Assembly (NCBI GenBank): GCA_964605145.1
Contig: CAZSBG010000015.1
Span: forward strand, 1 to 64,000
DNA: 64,000 nt
Direction: 5' to 3'
DNA from: CAZSBG01 sp964605145
GTDB lineage: Bacteria; Zhuqueibacterota; Zhuqueibacteria; Thermofontimicrobiales; Thermofontimicrobiaceae
The notes below the pieces were generated by a model, which saw nothing but the letters and a program-made list of their open reading frames with translations, was not told the DNA's origin and searched no databases. Both the position numbers and the translations under genes were made by a program. Below, piece by piece: positions 43,911 to 52,519 of this stretch; the stretch's first letter is position 1, and every line of letters starts with the position of its first letter.

Positions 43911-44843
43911 GTGAAAAAATCAGCACATTGCAAAATCAGAAAATCATTTGTAAACCTGAGCCAGTTGATTCTGATATTGGGCATTGTATTTTTTCTATTC
44001 AATGCAACACCCATTCAAGCCAAAGGGAGAAAAGCGCCAAAGGGACAAATTGAAGCTCAAAAATCACAAGCTGGAGAAAATAAAAGTGAATCAGAGAAAG
44101 CGGGCAAACTTACCGTTTGGAAAATTATTGAAATGACGGACTGGTTATTTTGGCCATTTGTTTTAATCATCACGACAGGCATCATGCTAATTACCTACCG
44201 GGGGCTCTATGAATACAGGGAAAAGTCCCGTTCACAATCGCTAATGCAGGGAAAAATACGACTGAACGACTTAAAACAACTGATCCGCATGAATCGTGGA
44301 CCAAATCCCACGCGTGCCTGGCGGCTTTTTCATCAAATGTTGGTGACATTCGATAAAACGCGCAAAGCTGAACCGATCGGGGATGATGTCAACCAATTCC
44401 TGAATACAGAACGCGATTCATTCGAATCCTTCAACAGGATAACGAGCTTTCTTTCGGATACGGCCGGCGCATTGGGATTGCTGGGGACGGTGTGGGGTAT
44501 TTTTCAAACGTTCCACGCTGGCAAACTGGACGGCCCCACCATTCTTCAGGGAATGAGTATTTCACTCGTCACCACCCTGGTAGGACTCATAATCAGTGTG
44601 GCCCTGAACATGGGTTCAACCTATATTTTTACAATGTTCAATGGCCAGTTGAATGTTTTGTCCAATCGTGCGGAAGCGGTGCGTCAGATTTTGTTAGCCC
44701 ATGAAACAAAAGGCACAAAGCCACAGCCGGCGCCTGTTGAAGAAAGTGATTATGACATCCAAACCGTGGAGATGAATTATCAGCCGCGACCGAAAGCGCG
44801 CGCCAAGCGAAACCTGGATGTGGCATATCAATCGAATTATTAA
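43911..44843 (+). CDS. ExbB/TolQ/MotA-type proton channel
   Basis: Inner-membrane channel subunit of 310 residues. A first hydrophobic segment near residues 15-35 is followed by a Lys/Glu-rich loop, a helix at about 80-105 (WLFWPFVLIITTGIMLITY), a cytoplasmic domain, and two more helices at about 180-240 with LSDTAGALGLLGTVWGIFQT and SISLVTTLVGLIISVALN, the conserved ExbB/TolQ channel pair. The GTG start has AGGAG upstream. With two ExbD-like proteins encoded downstream it should form a proton-motive-force stator. The long N-terminal extension before the first conserved helix is unusual. Confidence 0.9.
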   Translation: MKKSAHCKIRKSFVNLSQLILILGIVFFLFNATPIQAKGRKAPKGQIEAQKSQAGENKSESEKAGKLTVWKIIEMTDWLFWPFVLIITTGIMLITYRGLYEYREKSRSQSLMQGKIRLNDLKQLIRMNRGPNPTRAWRLFHQMLVTFDKTRKAEPIGDDVNQFLNTERDSFESFNRITSFLSDTAGALGLLGTVWGIFQTFHAGKLDGPTILQGMSISLVTTLVGLIISVALNMGSTYIFTMFNGQLNVLSNRAEAVRQILLAHETKGTKPQPAPVEESDYDIQTVEMNYQPRPKARAKRNLDVAYQSNY

Positions 44844-44892
44844 TTTTCTACTTTTCACAAAGTGACTTTTTTTGAAGACAGGTGAAGTTACC

Positions 44893-46263
44893 ATGAAACC
44901 AACAAATTCCAGAATATTGACTAACCGAACGGTTGTATCCCTCGCTGTTTTGACAATGCTACTCTTTCCAGCAGTCTTTGCCGGTCCTCATCATTTTCCC
45001 GATGCAATTGGGGCAGGCATCGATGGAACCGCATTTCACAAGACCAGTCTGGATAGCCTGACTTTGGTTTACAATAATGTGACAGCGGGCGAATTCCCCA
45101 AAATCGTATCTCTTGTTACGGTAACCAATGACGCCGGCTTCGTGATTGGCGAGTTGGATGAGGACAATTTTGAAGTAAGAGAGGATGACATTCGGGAATT
45201 ACCCATCCTGGTGGAAGAACTCACCGGCCACGAAATTGGATTTAGCGTGATTCTGGCTTTGGATAGAAGCGGAAGCATGCGGGGCCAACCCATCGATGAT
45301 TCAAAAGTGGCTGCAAGTGCGTTTGTCAACCTGATGCAGGGCGAAGACCAATCGGCTATTGTTAGTTTTTCGCATCAGCCGCAGACGGATTCTCCCTTCA
45401 CCAATATTAAGGACTCTCTGAATGCGGCCATTAACAGAATGGAAGCCATGGGAGGCACCGCAATTTATGATGCACTGGTTCATTCTGTGTATTTGTTTAC
45501 CAGTGACCTGAAAAACCGGGCCATCATATTAATGACCGACGGTGCGGATAAGGACAGCCAATACAGTTACAATGAAGCGCTGACTGCCATAATCTCCCAT
45601 GAAATTCGCGTGTTTACAATCGGCCTGGGACTGAATCCAAACAGTCCTGAAGAGAACACGCTGAAGGATCTGGCCAAACAAACCGGAGGATTGTATTATT
45701 ACAGCCCCACATCCAGCGATTTGGAAGAAATCTATCGGGCGATTTCCAAACTATTACATCATCGTTACCGCGTGACATACACTACACATAATCCGGCAAA
45801 AGATGGAAGCCGGCGTTACGTTCAGATCGATGTGAATGTAAACGGCAACAACAGCGCCGATACCTCCAGTTATGTGGCGCCGTATGAGGAAATTCCGATT
45901 GATCCGCCAGTGGATCCGCCAATTGATCCGCCGGTCGATCCGCCAACTCCACCGGACCCTCCGGTGGAACCGGAAGAACCGCCGGATGAACCTGAAATTG
46001 AAGTCACTCCCAATCCATTCACACCAAATGACGATGGCATCAATGATTGGGTTGAATTCAAAAAAGGCGATAACACGCCTTCTGATTGGGTGATTTCAAT
46101 TATGAACCGATCAGGCCTCGAAATTAAAACCTTAAGCAATGGAGAAAAATATTGGAATGGCCGGGATGAAGCTGGAAATTTGATGCTACCTGGATGTTAT
46201 CTGTATCTGATTACTGATAGTAACCAGGTCATTCATCGCGGGCTTTTAAACTTGATTCGATAA
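44893..46263 (+). CDS. Secreted von Willebrand A protein with gliding-type C-terminal domain
   Basis: Signal peptide (about 1-32), a short beta domain, then a VWA domain (about 115-300) with an intact MIDAS motif (LALDRSGSMRGQP), MGGTAIYDALV and IILMTDGADKD. A proline-rich linker of repeated (V/I)DPP units (about 325-365) precedes a C-terminal domain beginning NPFTPNDDGINDWVEF and ending CYLYLITDSNQ, of the gliding-motility/type IX sorting (CHU_C/FlgD-like) kind. It likely binds a protein partner in a metal-dependent manner at the cell surface. AGGTGA supports the ATG at 44893. 457 residues. Confidence 0.88.
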   Translation: MKPTNSRILTNRTVVSLAVLTMLLFPAVFAGPHHFPDAIGAGIDGTAFHKTSLDSLTLVYNNVTAGEFPKIVSLVTVTNDAGFVIGELDEDNFEVREDDIRELPILVEELTGHEIGFSVILALDRSGSMRGQPIDDSKVAASAFVNLMQGEDQSAIVSFSHQPQTDSPFTNIKDSLNAAINRMEAMGGTAIYDALVHSVYLFTSDLKNRAIILMTDGADKDSQYSYNEALTAIISHEIRVFTIGLGLNPNSPEENTLKDLAKQTGGLYYYSPTSSDLEEIYRAISKLLHHRYRVTYTTHNPAKDGSRRYVQIDVNVNGNNSADTSSYVAPYEEIPIDPPVDPPIDPPVDPPTPPDPPVEPEEPPDEPEIEVTPNPFTPNDDGINDWVEFKKGDNTPSDWVISIMNRSGLEIKTLSNGEKYWNGRDEAGNLMLPGCYLYLITDSNQVIHRGLLNLIR

Positions 46264-46320
46264 TACCACCAAAAGTAAATACTAACTAATCGCATGTTTA
46301 ACAAATTAAGGAGATGGACC

Positions 46321-48300
46321 ATGAGACAGACAAAAAAGCTACAATCCGCAAAATTTATGAAAAAAGTTGCCATCGGAATAATTGGACTTTTTATGATGGC
46401 GACTGTCAGTGAATCTTTGGTTTTCGCTGATGGAAATGAACAACTGGGTATTGACTTACCGGTATATACCGGAAAATATGATGTTGGTGTGACAAGTCTG
46501 GGTTCTTTAGGCTTGCGTGGAGAAGCCACAGCTTTGATGAAAATTCCGGAAGACGCAGAAATCGTTGCAGGCTATGTATATTTCAGCGCGTATTCTGATG
46601 TAACGCCGGCGCAGCTTGGCGATATTATTGTCACGCTGAGCAATGATGAAGGCAGCACAGTGACGAAAAATGCATCGCTCATTGGCTATTCAACTGAAGG
46701 TGCAATGCAAAGCTTCACCTATCGCGCCGATGCGACCGAAGTATTGGTATTGGGTGAACATCGCTACCACGTTGATGATGTGCAGCTTCCGGTACGGCCC
46801 ACCAGTGGCGGTATTTATGGCGGCGGTCTCGTTGCAATTTACAGTCTGGACAATCTTCCGGAATCGAATATCTGGATTGCAGATGGTTTGGATTATTTCA
46901 ATGCGGCCAGCGAATTACCATTAACCAAAACCGTTTCTTTCCCGATTGAAGGAAATCGCTTTGAACGCTGGGGTTCCGTCAAAATTTTCGCTGGTGTCGA
47001 CGATCGCAACAGCGCATCGGGTGTCTGGTACAAAATGGGTTTCGGCAGCTCACCTTCCGGCGATATCGCTGATACGGATGGCGCAGTCGATTATAACAAT
47101 TCATCGAATGCCGATCCAAATATCGATACCAACCCGCTTTCGGATGGCATTGGAATCAGACGTCATTTTTCAATGGTTGAATTCATTGTCCCGGTTCGAT
47201 CGGAAGAAGACTGGGCATCATTTCAATTGGAATCACAGACCGACAATCCACAATTGCCGGCGTTAAGCGGCGTGTGGAATATGGTTGCTTTCAAACTTCC
47301 TCTTGAAGAAACCGGATGCGGCAGCATTGGCGACAGGGTTTTCTATGATAAAAATTCCGATGGCGTTCGCGGACCTTTTGAAATGGGGCTTCCCGCAGTT
47401 AATGTGATGCTATACCAGGACAATGGCGACAATCTGTACCAACCTGAAAGCGATACGTTTGTGGATAGCGTGCGCACTAATCGTCTCGGATTTTACCTGT
47501 TTCAAAATCTCGATGCCGGCACTTATTTCGTTGACATCGATCATCCGTATATGAATGAGAGCAATGTTGCGCTGACAACAAATAACGATCCGACCGATCC
47601 CATCGTTTTGGAAGAATGCGAGGCCAATCTAAATGTTGATTTCGGGTTCATCCTGACCGATCGCGAACCTGTTGTTTCCGTTGAAATTGATTCATTCAAA
47701 TACATCTTCAAATTCGGTGATATCATGCTGAATTGGGCTGCTCAATCCGAAACCGAAAATCTCGGGTATGAAATTTCCCGAAGCGATTCGGAAAATGGAG
47801 AGTACCAGATCATCAATACAGAGGTCATTCCCTCTTCAAATAGCGCGGGTGAGACACATCATTACACGTATGTTGATTCCGACGTGGAAGAAGGTCAAAC
47901 CTATTATTACAAAATCTCTGATGTCGACGTTACAGGAACAACCACGGATATCATTGGACCGTTCCCTGCAACGGCGCAGAGCACTTCGGTTTTCAATTTT
48001 TCCGATGATGGTCAATTGCCTGAAAACCATCAATTAGGCTCAGCCTATCCCAATCCGTTCAATGGCAGAACCAATATCAAATTCTATATGAATAAGACCG
48101 GTATGGTGAAAGTTGAATTATACAATCTGCTGGGCCAAAAAGTCCGCAGCCTGGTTTCTGAAATCAGAATTGCCGGATTCCATTCAGTTTCATGGGATGG
48201 CAAAAACGATTTTGGCAAAGACCTGGTAAGCGGAGTGTATCTCTATCGCATGACAACTGATAATTTCAAAGCAACTAAACGCATTTTGTACCTGAAGTAA
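46321..48300 (+). CDS. SdrD-B-domain surface protein with type IX sorting signal
   Basis: Large secreted protein of 659 residues. Signal sequence (about 15-35), a beta-rich N-terminal region with the LGSLGLRGEATALMKI segment (about 50-330; I do not recognise this domain), an SdrD-B/Cna-B-like domain (CGSIGDRVFYDKNSDGVRGP, about 335-450) that often adopts a Ca-bound beta sandwich, a fibronectin-III-like stretch (SEIDSFKYIF... YEISRSDSENGEYQI, about 465-555) and a type A sorting domain (GSAYPNPFNGRTNIKFYM ... SGVYLYRMTTDN). Start chosen by AAGGAG before 46321; an in-frame ATG at 46294 lacks a site. A terminator follows, so it is probably the most expressed part of the cluster. Confidence 0.85.
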   Translation: MRQTKKLQSAKFMKKVAIGIIGLFMMATVSESLVFADGNEQLGIDLPVYTGKYDVGVTSLGSLGLRGEATALMKIPEDAEIVAGYVYFSAYSDVTPAQLGDIIVTLSNDEGSTVTKNASLIGYSTEGAMQSFTYRADATEVLVLGEHRYHVDDVQLPVRPTSGGIYGGGLVAIYSLDNLPESNIWIADGLDYFNAASELPLTKTVSFPIEGNRFERWGSVKIFAGVDDRNSASGVWYKMGFGSSPSGDIADTDGAVDYNNSSNADPNIDTNPLSDGIGIRRHFSMVEFIVPVRSEEDWASFQLESQTDNPQLPALSGVWNMVAFKLPLEETGCGSIGDRVFYDKNSDGVRGPFEMGLPAVNVMLYQDNGDNLYQPESDTFVDSVRTNRLGFYLFQNLDAGTYFVDIDHPYMNESNVALTTNNDPTDPIVLEECEANLNVDFGFILTDREPVVSVEIDSFKYIFKFGDIMLNWAAQSETENLGYEISRSDSENGEYQIINTEVIPSSNSAGETHHYTYVDSDVEEGQTYYYKISDVDVTGTTTDIIGPFPATAQSTSVFNFSDDGQLPENHQLGSAYPNPFNGRTNIKFYMNKTGMVKVELYNLLGQKVRSLVSEIRIAGFHSVSWDGKNDFGKDLVSGVYLYRMTTDNFKATKRILYLK

Positions 48301-48312
48301 ATTCGTTCGATT

Positions 48313-48350
48313 CACCCTCCCGATGGCCTTTTGCTTTCGGGAGGGTGTTT
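48313..48350 (+). terminator. Rho-independent terminator or attenuator after the SdrD-like gene
   Basis: Stem CACCCTCCCGA (48313-48323) / TCGGGAGGGTG (48337-48347) with a 13-nt loop, followed by only TTT. It lies between the surface-protein gene and the ExbD-like genes, so it may partially uncouple them. Confidence 0.65.
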
Positions 48351-48387
48351 CAATCGCACTCATTTTTATCATCACAGGTAAAAGGCC

Positions 48388-48792
48388 ATGGGAAAAAGCA
48401 ATTTAATGATTCGGATGATTGATATTGTATTTATACTTCTTTTTGGATTCATTGCTGTTTCGCAAATCGATACCACCGCAGCCATCGATCCGCCAAAAAG
48501 CAGCGAAGCCATGGAAGGCGCGCCGGCCGACGCCAAAACAATTATTATTGGCGTGAAAAAGGATGGCACCTTTCCGGTCGATGGCGGAAAACACGTCTTA
48601 AAAAATACCTATCAATTGCGTCGTTTTTTACTGGAGAAAGCCAGCCAGGCAGATAAAAAGGGGAATCAATTGGGCGTTCGGATTCGGGCGGATTGGGATT
48701 CCCGCGTTGAACATGGTCTGGCTGTCGCCCGAATATGCAGGGAATTAGGACTTTCAAAAGGGCTGGATGTCATTAAATTTGTGTCAGAGTAA
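48388..48792 (+). CDS. ExbD/TolR-like protein 1
   Basis: Inner-membrane protein of 134 residues with the arrangement of ExbD: short cytoplasmic N-terminus, one helix (MIRMIDIVFILLFGFIAVSQI, about 7-27) containing the conserved Asp thought to carry protons, and a periplasmic domain ending with a strand-helix pattern (LAVARICRELGLSKGLDVIKF). It pairs with the ExbB-like channel encoded upstream and with the next gene, a second ExbD-like protein. Ribosome site AAAAGG is weak. Confidence 0.85.
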   Translation: MGKSNLMIRMIDIVFILLFGFIAVSQIDTTAAIDPPKSSEAMEGAPADAKTIIIGVKKDGTFPVDGGKHVLKNTYQLRRFLLEKASQADKKGNQLGVRIRADWDSRVEHGLAVARICRELGLSKGLDVIKFVSE

Positions 48793-48801
48793 GGGGCTAT
48801 C

Positions 48802-49200
48802 ATGAATATGAACACTCGCCTGATGATCAGGCTCATCGATGTCGCGCTGATTATACTTCTGGGATTCATCGCCATCAGTCGGCTCAAAACAGAATTTGTG
48901 GATCTTTCCTCGTCGACTTCAGAGGTGAGAATGTCTCAAAATTTTCATGAGGCAACTCTCACCGTTTATCGTAATTCTTTCAAACTAAACGATCGCGGAA
49001 ATTCGTGGACAGGGCGATCCATTCAGGATTTGGAACACGTTCTTATCAACAAGAACAATTTATACGCTCGTCAGAAAACGAAACTTGTTGTAACCATAGA
49101 GCCTCACAAATCGTGCATTATGCAAAAATTAGTCGATGTTTTTGATGTCTGTCATCGGAATAAAATTGAGAAGAGTTTGAGCTATGAAAGCTATAACTGA
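48802..49200 (+). CDS. ExbD/TolR-like protein 2
   Basis: Second ExbD-like protein, 132 residues, nine bases after the first. The helix MIRLIDVALIILLGFIAISRL again carries the single Asp. The periplasmic part is different in sequence but similar in length and pattern (RSIQDLEHVLINKNNLYA ... KSCIMQKLVDVFDVCH), and has two cysteines. Two unlike ExbD proteins with one ExbB suggest a heteromeric stator. AAGGGG precedes the ATG. Its end overlaps the start of the following gene by 17 bp. Confidence 0.85.
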   Translation: MNMNTRLMIRLIDVALIILLGFIAISRLKTEFVDLSSSTSEVRMSQNFHEATLTVYRNSFKLNDRGNSWTGRSIQDLEHVLINKNNLYARQKTKLVVTIEPHKSCIMQKLVDVFDVCHRNKIEKSLSYESYN

Positions 49201-50269
49201 TTATATAAGTAAACAAAACAACCTTCATTTGCTATCAGCATGGATCACCTTAGGCATCATGCTGATATTGTTCATCCTTGCACAGATATTTTCATTCACA
49301 AGTCTTGCAGATAAATCAAAATTGAAAAACACCAAAATGGAAGTCCGGGAACTTATTAAGCTGTCTTTTACGCCGCAAAAACTGAAAAAGCAATCCCGAA
49401 CCCAAGGATTTGAAATCAAGAAGGCCTCCTACACAAAAACGCAGGGGAATAACAAGAAACACAGCGCCAGAAAATCTCAAAACAAGATGAACATTTCCTC
49501 GCTTGTTCAGGGTTTTGATTCCAAAAAACTGATTTCCAAAGAAACCAGAGCTGCACGGCGAGGCGTGGCCAGTAAATCGATCAATCACTCTGCCGGCGTT
49601 TCGACCGATGTTTCCAGGCAGAGCCGGAATCTGGAGGATTTCGATATTTTGGGGCAACTGTCCAATCACCGAACAGCGATGGCTTCCTCCAAACGGGCTG
49701 CAAGGGGAGGCAATGGCGGACCTAAAATTTCCCTGGGAGGTAGCAGTTCCGTTGGAACAGGCACAGGATCCGGCACTGATGGAGTCGCTTTAAGCGGACG
49801 CGGCACCAGTCGAGCCACGAGAGGCAGCAGCTCCGGTGTTGGCGGTGCGAGCATTTCTCTGCCTTCCGGTTCAGGCGGCGGCAATGCGTCTCTGGACCTG
49901 CATGCGCTGATCAAATGGATGAAAGCGCATCCGGGAGCCATTCCAAAATTAGTCGCCTATGAAATGGGTCAACAGGGCGGCGATTTATCTTCAAGCATCC
50001 CATTCATGTTGAATGGCCGAAATTTTCGATTCTTCCTTTCCTGCAATGAAACTGAATTGCTGTTAAGAATTTGTCTCGTAGAGGGCAACAATTTTACCCT
50101 GTTGAAAGATAATGGAATTCGCGAAGAGAGTAATTTTTTAACCATTGGAGATGTGGTTCGGGAAAACAGCAAAATTACATCTCTTATCAGTTCCCGCAGA
50201 GCGCCGGGAGATAAGGCTGCTGCGTTTTACCAGATATTCTGGGCCTGGTGGAAAACTCAGGAAAAATGA
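49184..50269 (+). CDS. TonB-like envelope-spanning protein, Gly/Ser-rich
   Basis: 361 residues. One N-terminal helix (about 18-42, LSAWITLGIMLILFILAQIF), then a long basic, low-complexity stretch (about 50-155), a Gly/Ser-rich flexible stretch (about 165-235) and a globular C-terminal domain (about 240-361). The layout matches TonB/TolA (anchor, spacer, contact domain), and the gene follows exbB/exbD-like genes and overlaps the second exbD by 17 bp. The spacer is Gly/Ser/Lys-rich instead of the usual Pro-rich one. The C-terminal domain has no match I can name, so the TonB role is inferred from layout and position. Confidence 0.65.
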   Translation: MKAITDYISKQNNLHLLSAWITLGIMLILFILAQIFSFTSLADKSKLKNTKMEVRELIKLSFTPQKLKKQSRTQGFEIKKASYTKTQGNNKKHSARKSQNKMNISSLVQGFDSKKLISKETRAARRGVASKSINHSAGVSTDVSRQSRNLEDFDILGQLSNHRTAMASSKRAARGGNGGPKISLGGSSSVGTGTGSGTDGVALSGRGTSRATRGSSSGVGGASISLPSGSGGGNASLDLHALIKWMKAHPGAIPKLVAYEMGQQGGDLSSSIPFMLNGRNFRFFLSCNETELLLRICLVEGNNFTLLKDNGIREESNFLTIGDVVRENSKITSLISSRRAPGDKAAAFYQIFWAWWKTQEK

Positions 50270-50354
50270 TCTTCCAAAAAACGTGTAACATAATTTAAGA
50301 TCCATCTATTGAACGAATACTTTACAGGTACAAACGTGGAGGTGAATACTTGAA

Positions 50355-51827
50355 ATGGAACGAAAGATGAAATTAATAATCCGGTTATTGGCGAGCGCCT
50401 GGCTCATCAGTGTACTCGGGTGCGCCTCATCCGGTGGCAAATACGTAAAGAAATTGAACGTCCCACCCGGTCTCGATAGCACCACGGTAGTTCGATCTTT
50501 GGAGATTGCCAACAACAGTTTTGTCTCTACGAAAAAGGAAAAAAAGGCTGAGATTCTCTCCAAAAAAGGGAAGAAAGATTTAGACCAGGTCGATGAATTT
50601 TGGGCCTACCTTGAACAGGACATGAAAAAACAGGCCAAACTCAGTTCATCTGATAAAAGACAATTTGACCGTAAAATGAACCTGGGTTCCCAGAACCTCG
50701 CGAAATGGAAAAAATTAACCAACAATGGCACCAATGAATCTCGCGCAAAAGAAGCCATGAAGTATTGTCAACAGGCCAAACAGCATTTGGAGACGGCTGT
50801 AAAACTCAATCCCTTTGATAAAAACGCCAGGGTATTACTGGCCGTAACCTATTACAATTTGCAACACATGTTTGGTCTTGAAAAAAATTATGAAAAATCA
50901 ATTGAAATACTTGAGAGACTTACACGAATAGAAAAAGGCGAGCATGAATTGTTCCGACTACTGGCTGAAAACTATCTAGCCGTAAAAAATTATGAGCAAG
51001 CTATGCTGAACTTCCAGCAAGCGCAAAAAATCATGCTGAAAATAAGCTTTGAAGCGCCGCCGGATACTTCCATGCTTTTCTATTATATGTATGCCCAGGG
51101 CGATGCCTATGCCCGCATGCACGATGAAGTTCGCGCTCTGAAGGCATTCCAGGTTGCAGAAACATTTGCCAGATCACCACAGGAAAAAGCAGATCTGGAT
51201 AATTATATAAAATGGATTCAATGGGATAACGGAAATATCCGTGCCTCAGAATTATATGACAAAATCCTTGCCCTGGAATTTGAAAAAAAATTTGACCCCA
51301 TGGCGCAAGCGTGTGAAAAATTAATCCCCATGCTGAAAACGAAAAAAGCGAAGATGAGCGTCTACCATAAACTTGCTGTGGTAGAATTTGAAATATTAGG
51401 AAGGAAGGCTCAGGCGGTCGAGCGAATGCGGATGGTGTACGAAACACTGGAATACGAAAATTTCGGAATGACACCAAAAGAAATTCAGCCATTTTACGAC
51501 AGTTATGGCGCCATGCTTTATCGACTTGGCGTTGAAACCAGGGATAAACAGGAGAAAAGACTGGCGTTGGCATATTTCAACAAGGCCGCTTCATTTAAAT
51601 GGGAGCAGGTGGCAAAAGCTCATATTGAATTGGTAACGCTGTTATGGAATGATCCGGAACAGGCAATTTTTCACGGAAAAAAGGCATTGGCAAATACCAA
51701 TGGCCTGACTAACGAAGAATCGGACGAACTACTGTCGCTGATGGTGCGGGCGCACAAGAGCGCAGGGCTTTATGATGAAGCCAGGGAATATTTCACCAAA
51801 TGGAAACAATCCAGGAGCAAGTTATGA
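50355..51827 (+). CDS. TPR-repeat lipoprotein
   Basis: Lipoprotein of 490 residues with lipobox LISVLGCASSG (Cys near residue 23). The mature part is helical with TPR-type repeats (for example LETAVKLNPFDKNARVLLAV, NYLAVKNYEQAMLNFQQAQ, DAYARMHDEVRALKAFQVAE, about 140-460). It probably serves as a periplasmic scaffold attached to the inner leaflet of the outer membrane. GGAGG precedes the ATG at an unusually long 12-nt distance. The stop overlaps the next start (ATGA). Confidence 0.85.
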   Translation: MERKMKLIIRLLASAWLISVLGCASSGGKYVKKLNVPPGLDSTTVVRSLEIANNSFVSTKKEKKAEILSKKGKKDLDQVDEFWAYLEQDMKKQAKLSSSDKRQFDRKMNLGSQNLAKWKKLTNNGTNESRAKEAMKYCQQAKQHLETAVKLNPFDKNARVLLAVTYYNLQHMFGLEKNYEKSIEILERLTRIEKGEHELFRLLAENYLAVKNYEQAMLNFQQAQKIMLKISFEAPPDTSMLFYYMYAQGDAYARMHDEVRALKAFQVAETFARSPQEKADLDNYIKWIQWDNGNIRASELYDKILALEFEKKFDPMAQACEKLIPMLKTKKAKMSVYHKLAVVEFEILGRKAQAVERMRMVYETLEYENFGMTPKEIQPFYDSYGAMLYRLGVETRDKQEKRLALAYFNKAASFKWEQVAKAHIELVTLLWNDPEQAIFHGKKALANTNGLTNEESDELLSLMVRAHKSAGLYDEAREYFTKWKQSRSKL

Positions 51828-52474
51828 GAAGGAAAAAATTGCGTATAGCAAAGGTCATTTTTATAATATCTTTTATTCTAACATGGTTGATAAATTCGAA
51901 CGTATTTAGTCAATCCAATAGCATACACCTCGATCAGGAAATCGTTCAGACCACGACGGTCACCAATAAAAAATTGATCAATTTTTTCACTGAAGATTTT
52001 ATGATCCCGGAAGAAAAAATCGAAAAAATGGTTATTTACGATTTATCCGGGGATGGTTTTGGGGAACGGGATATCGCCAGAACCTATCCCGGCGGGAAGT
52101 TCTATCTTCTCACCCCAAGCAGCAAGGCTCAGAAGATAATGAACTTGTGGAGCTTTGGGGGCAATATTAAATTTACTGCAAACTCCAATGATTCTCCGGA
52201 ACGATTCGAGCATGCACCGGATTCTGTTCGCGCCATGGGAGCTATTTTTGCTTCTGTACTTCGGGGATTGAGAAGAAATTATAAAGGCATTCCGATCAAG
52301 CTTCATCTGGAACAAACGAATGATGTCACTTCGGTTGAAATGTGGGGCTATAAAAAAGGTTTGATGGATTACAATCCGTTACCAGTGAATAAAGTCCCGG
52401 AAGAAGTGCCGGTCTTGAAGTTAATATATTTGGAAAAAACAGTTGTGGACAGTGTGTTTGTTAACGCGAATTAA
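51824..52474 (+). CDS. Exported protein of unknown function, last gene of the envelope cluster
   Basis: 216 residues from ATG 51824 (AGGAG upstream, ATGA overlap with the TPR gene). Signal sequence about 5-30 (VIFIISFILTWLI...). The mature part has mixed strands and helices with DLSGDGFGERDIARTYPGG and HAPDSVRAMGAIFASVLRGL. No family recognised. Cluster membership and export suggest a periplasmic or outer-membrane-associated partner of the TPR lipoprotein. Confidence 0.65.
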   Translation: MRRKKLRIAKVIFIISFILTWLINSNVFSQSNSIHLDQEIVQTTTVTNKKLINFFTEDFMIPEEKIEKMVIYDLSGDGFGERDIARTYPGGKFYLLTPSSKAQKIMNLWSFGGNIKFTANSNDSPERFEHAPDSVRAMGAIFASVLRGLRRNYKGIPIKLHLEQTNDVTSVEMWGYKKGLMDYNPLPVNKVPEEVPVLKLIYLEKTVVDSVFVNAN

Positions 52475-52519
52475 TTTTAAACTGAAAATCCTCCGTTTCT
52501 ATTTTCTAACTTTTTCACA

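Noticed and set aside
45890..45990. Tandem short repeat that could be mistaken for a CRISPR
   Set aside because: In-frame DPP-coding repeat within a gene, without spacers or direct repeats of CRISPR length.
42145..52474. Zorya-type defence system (MotA-like plus partner)
   Set aside because: There is an ExbB/MotA-like protein but no helicase or nuclease gene; the partners are exported or surface proteins.
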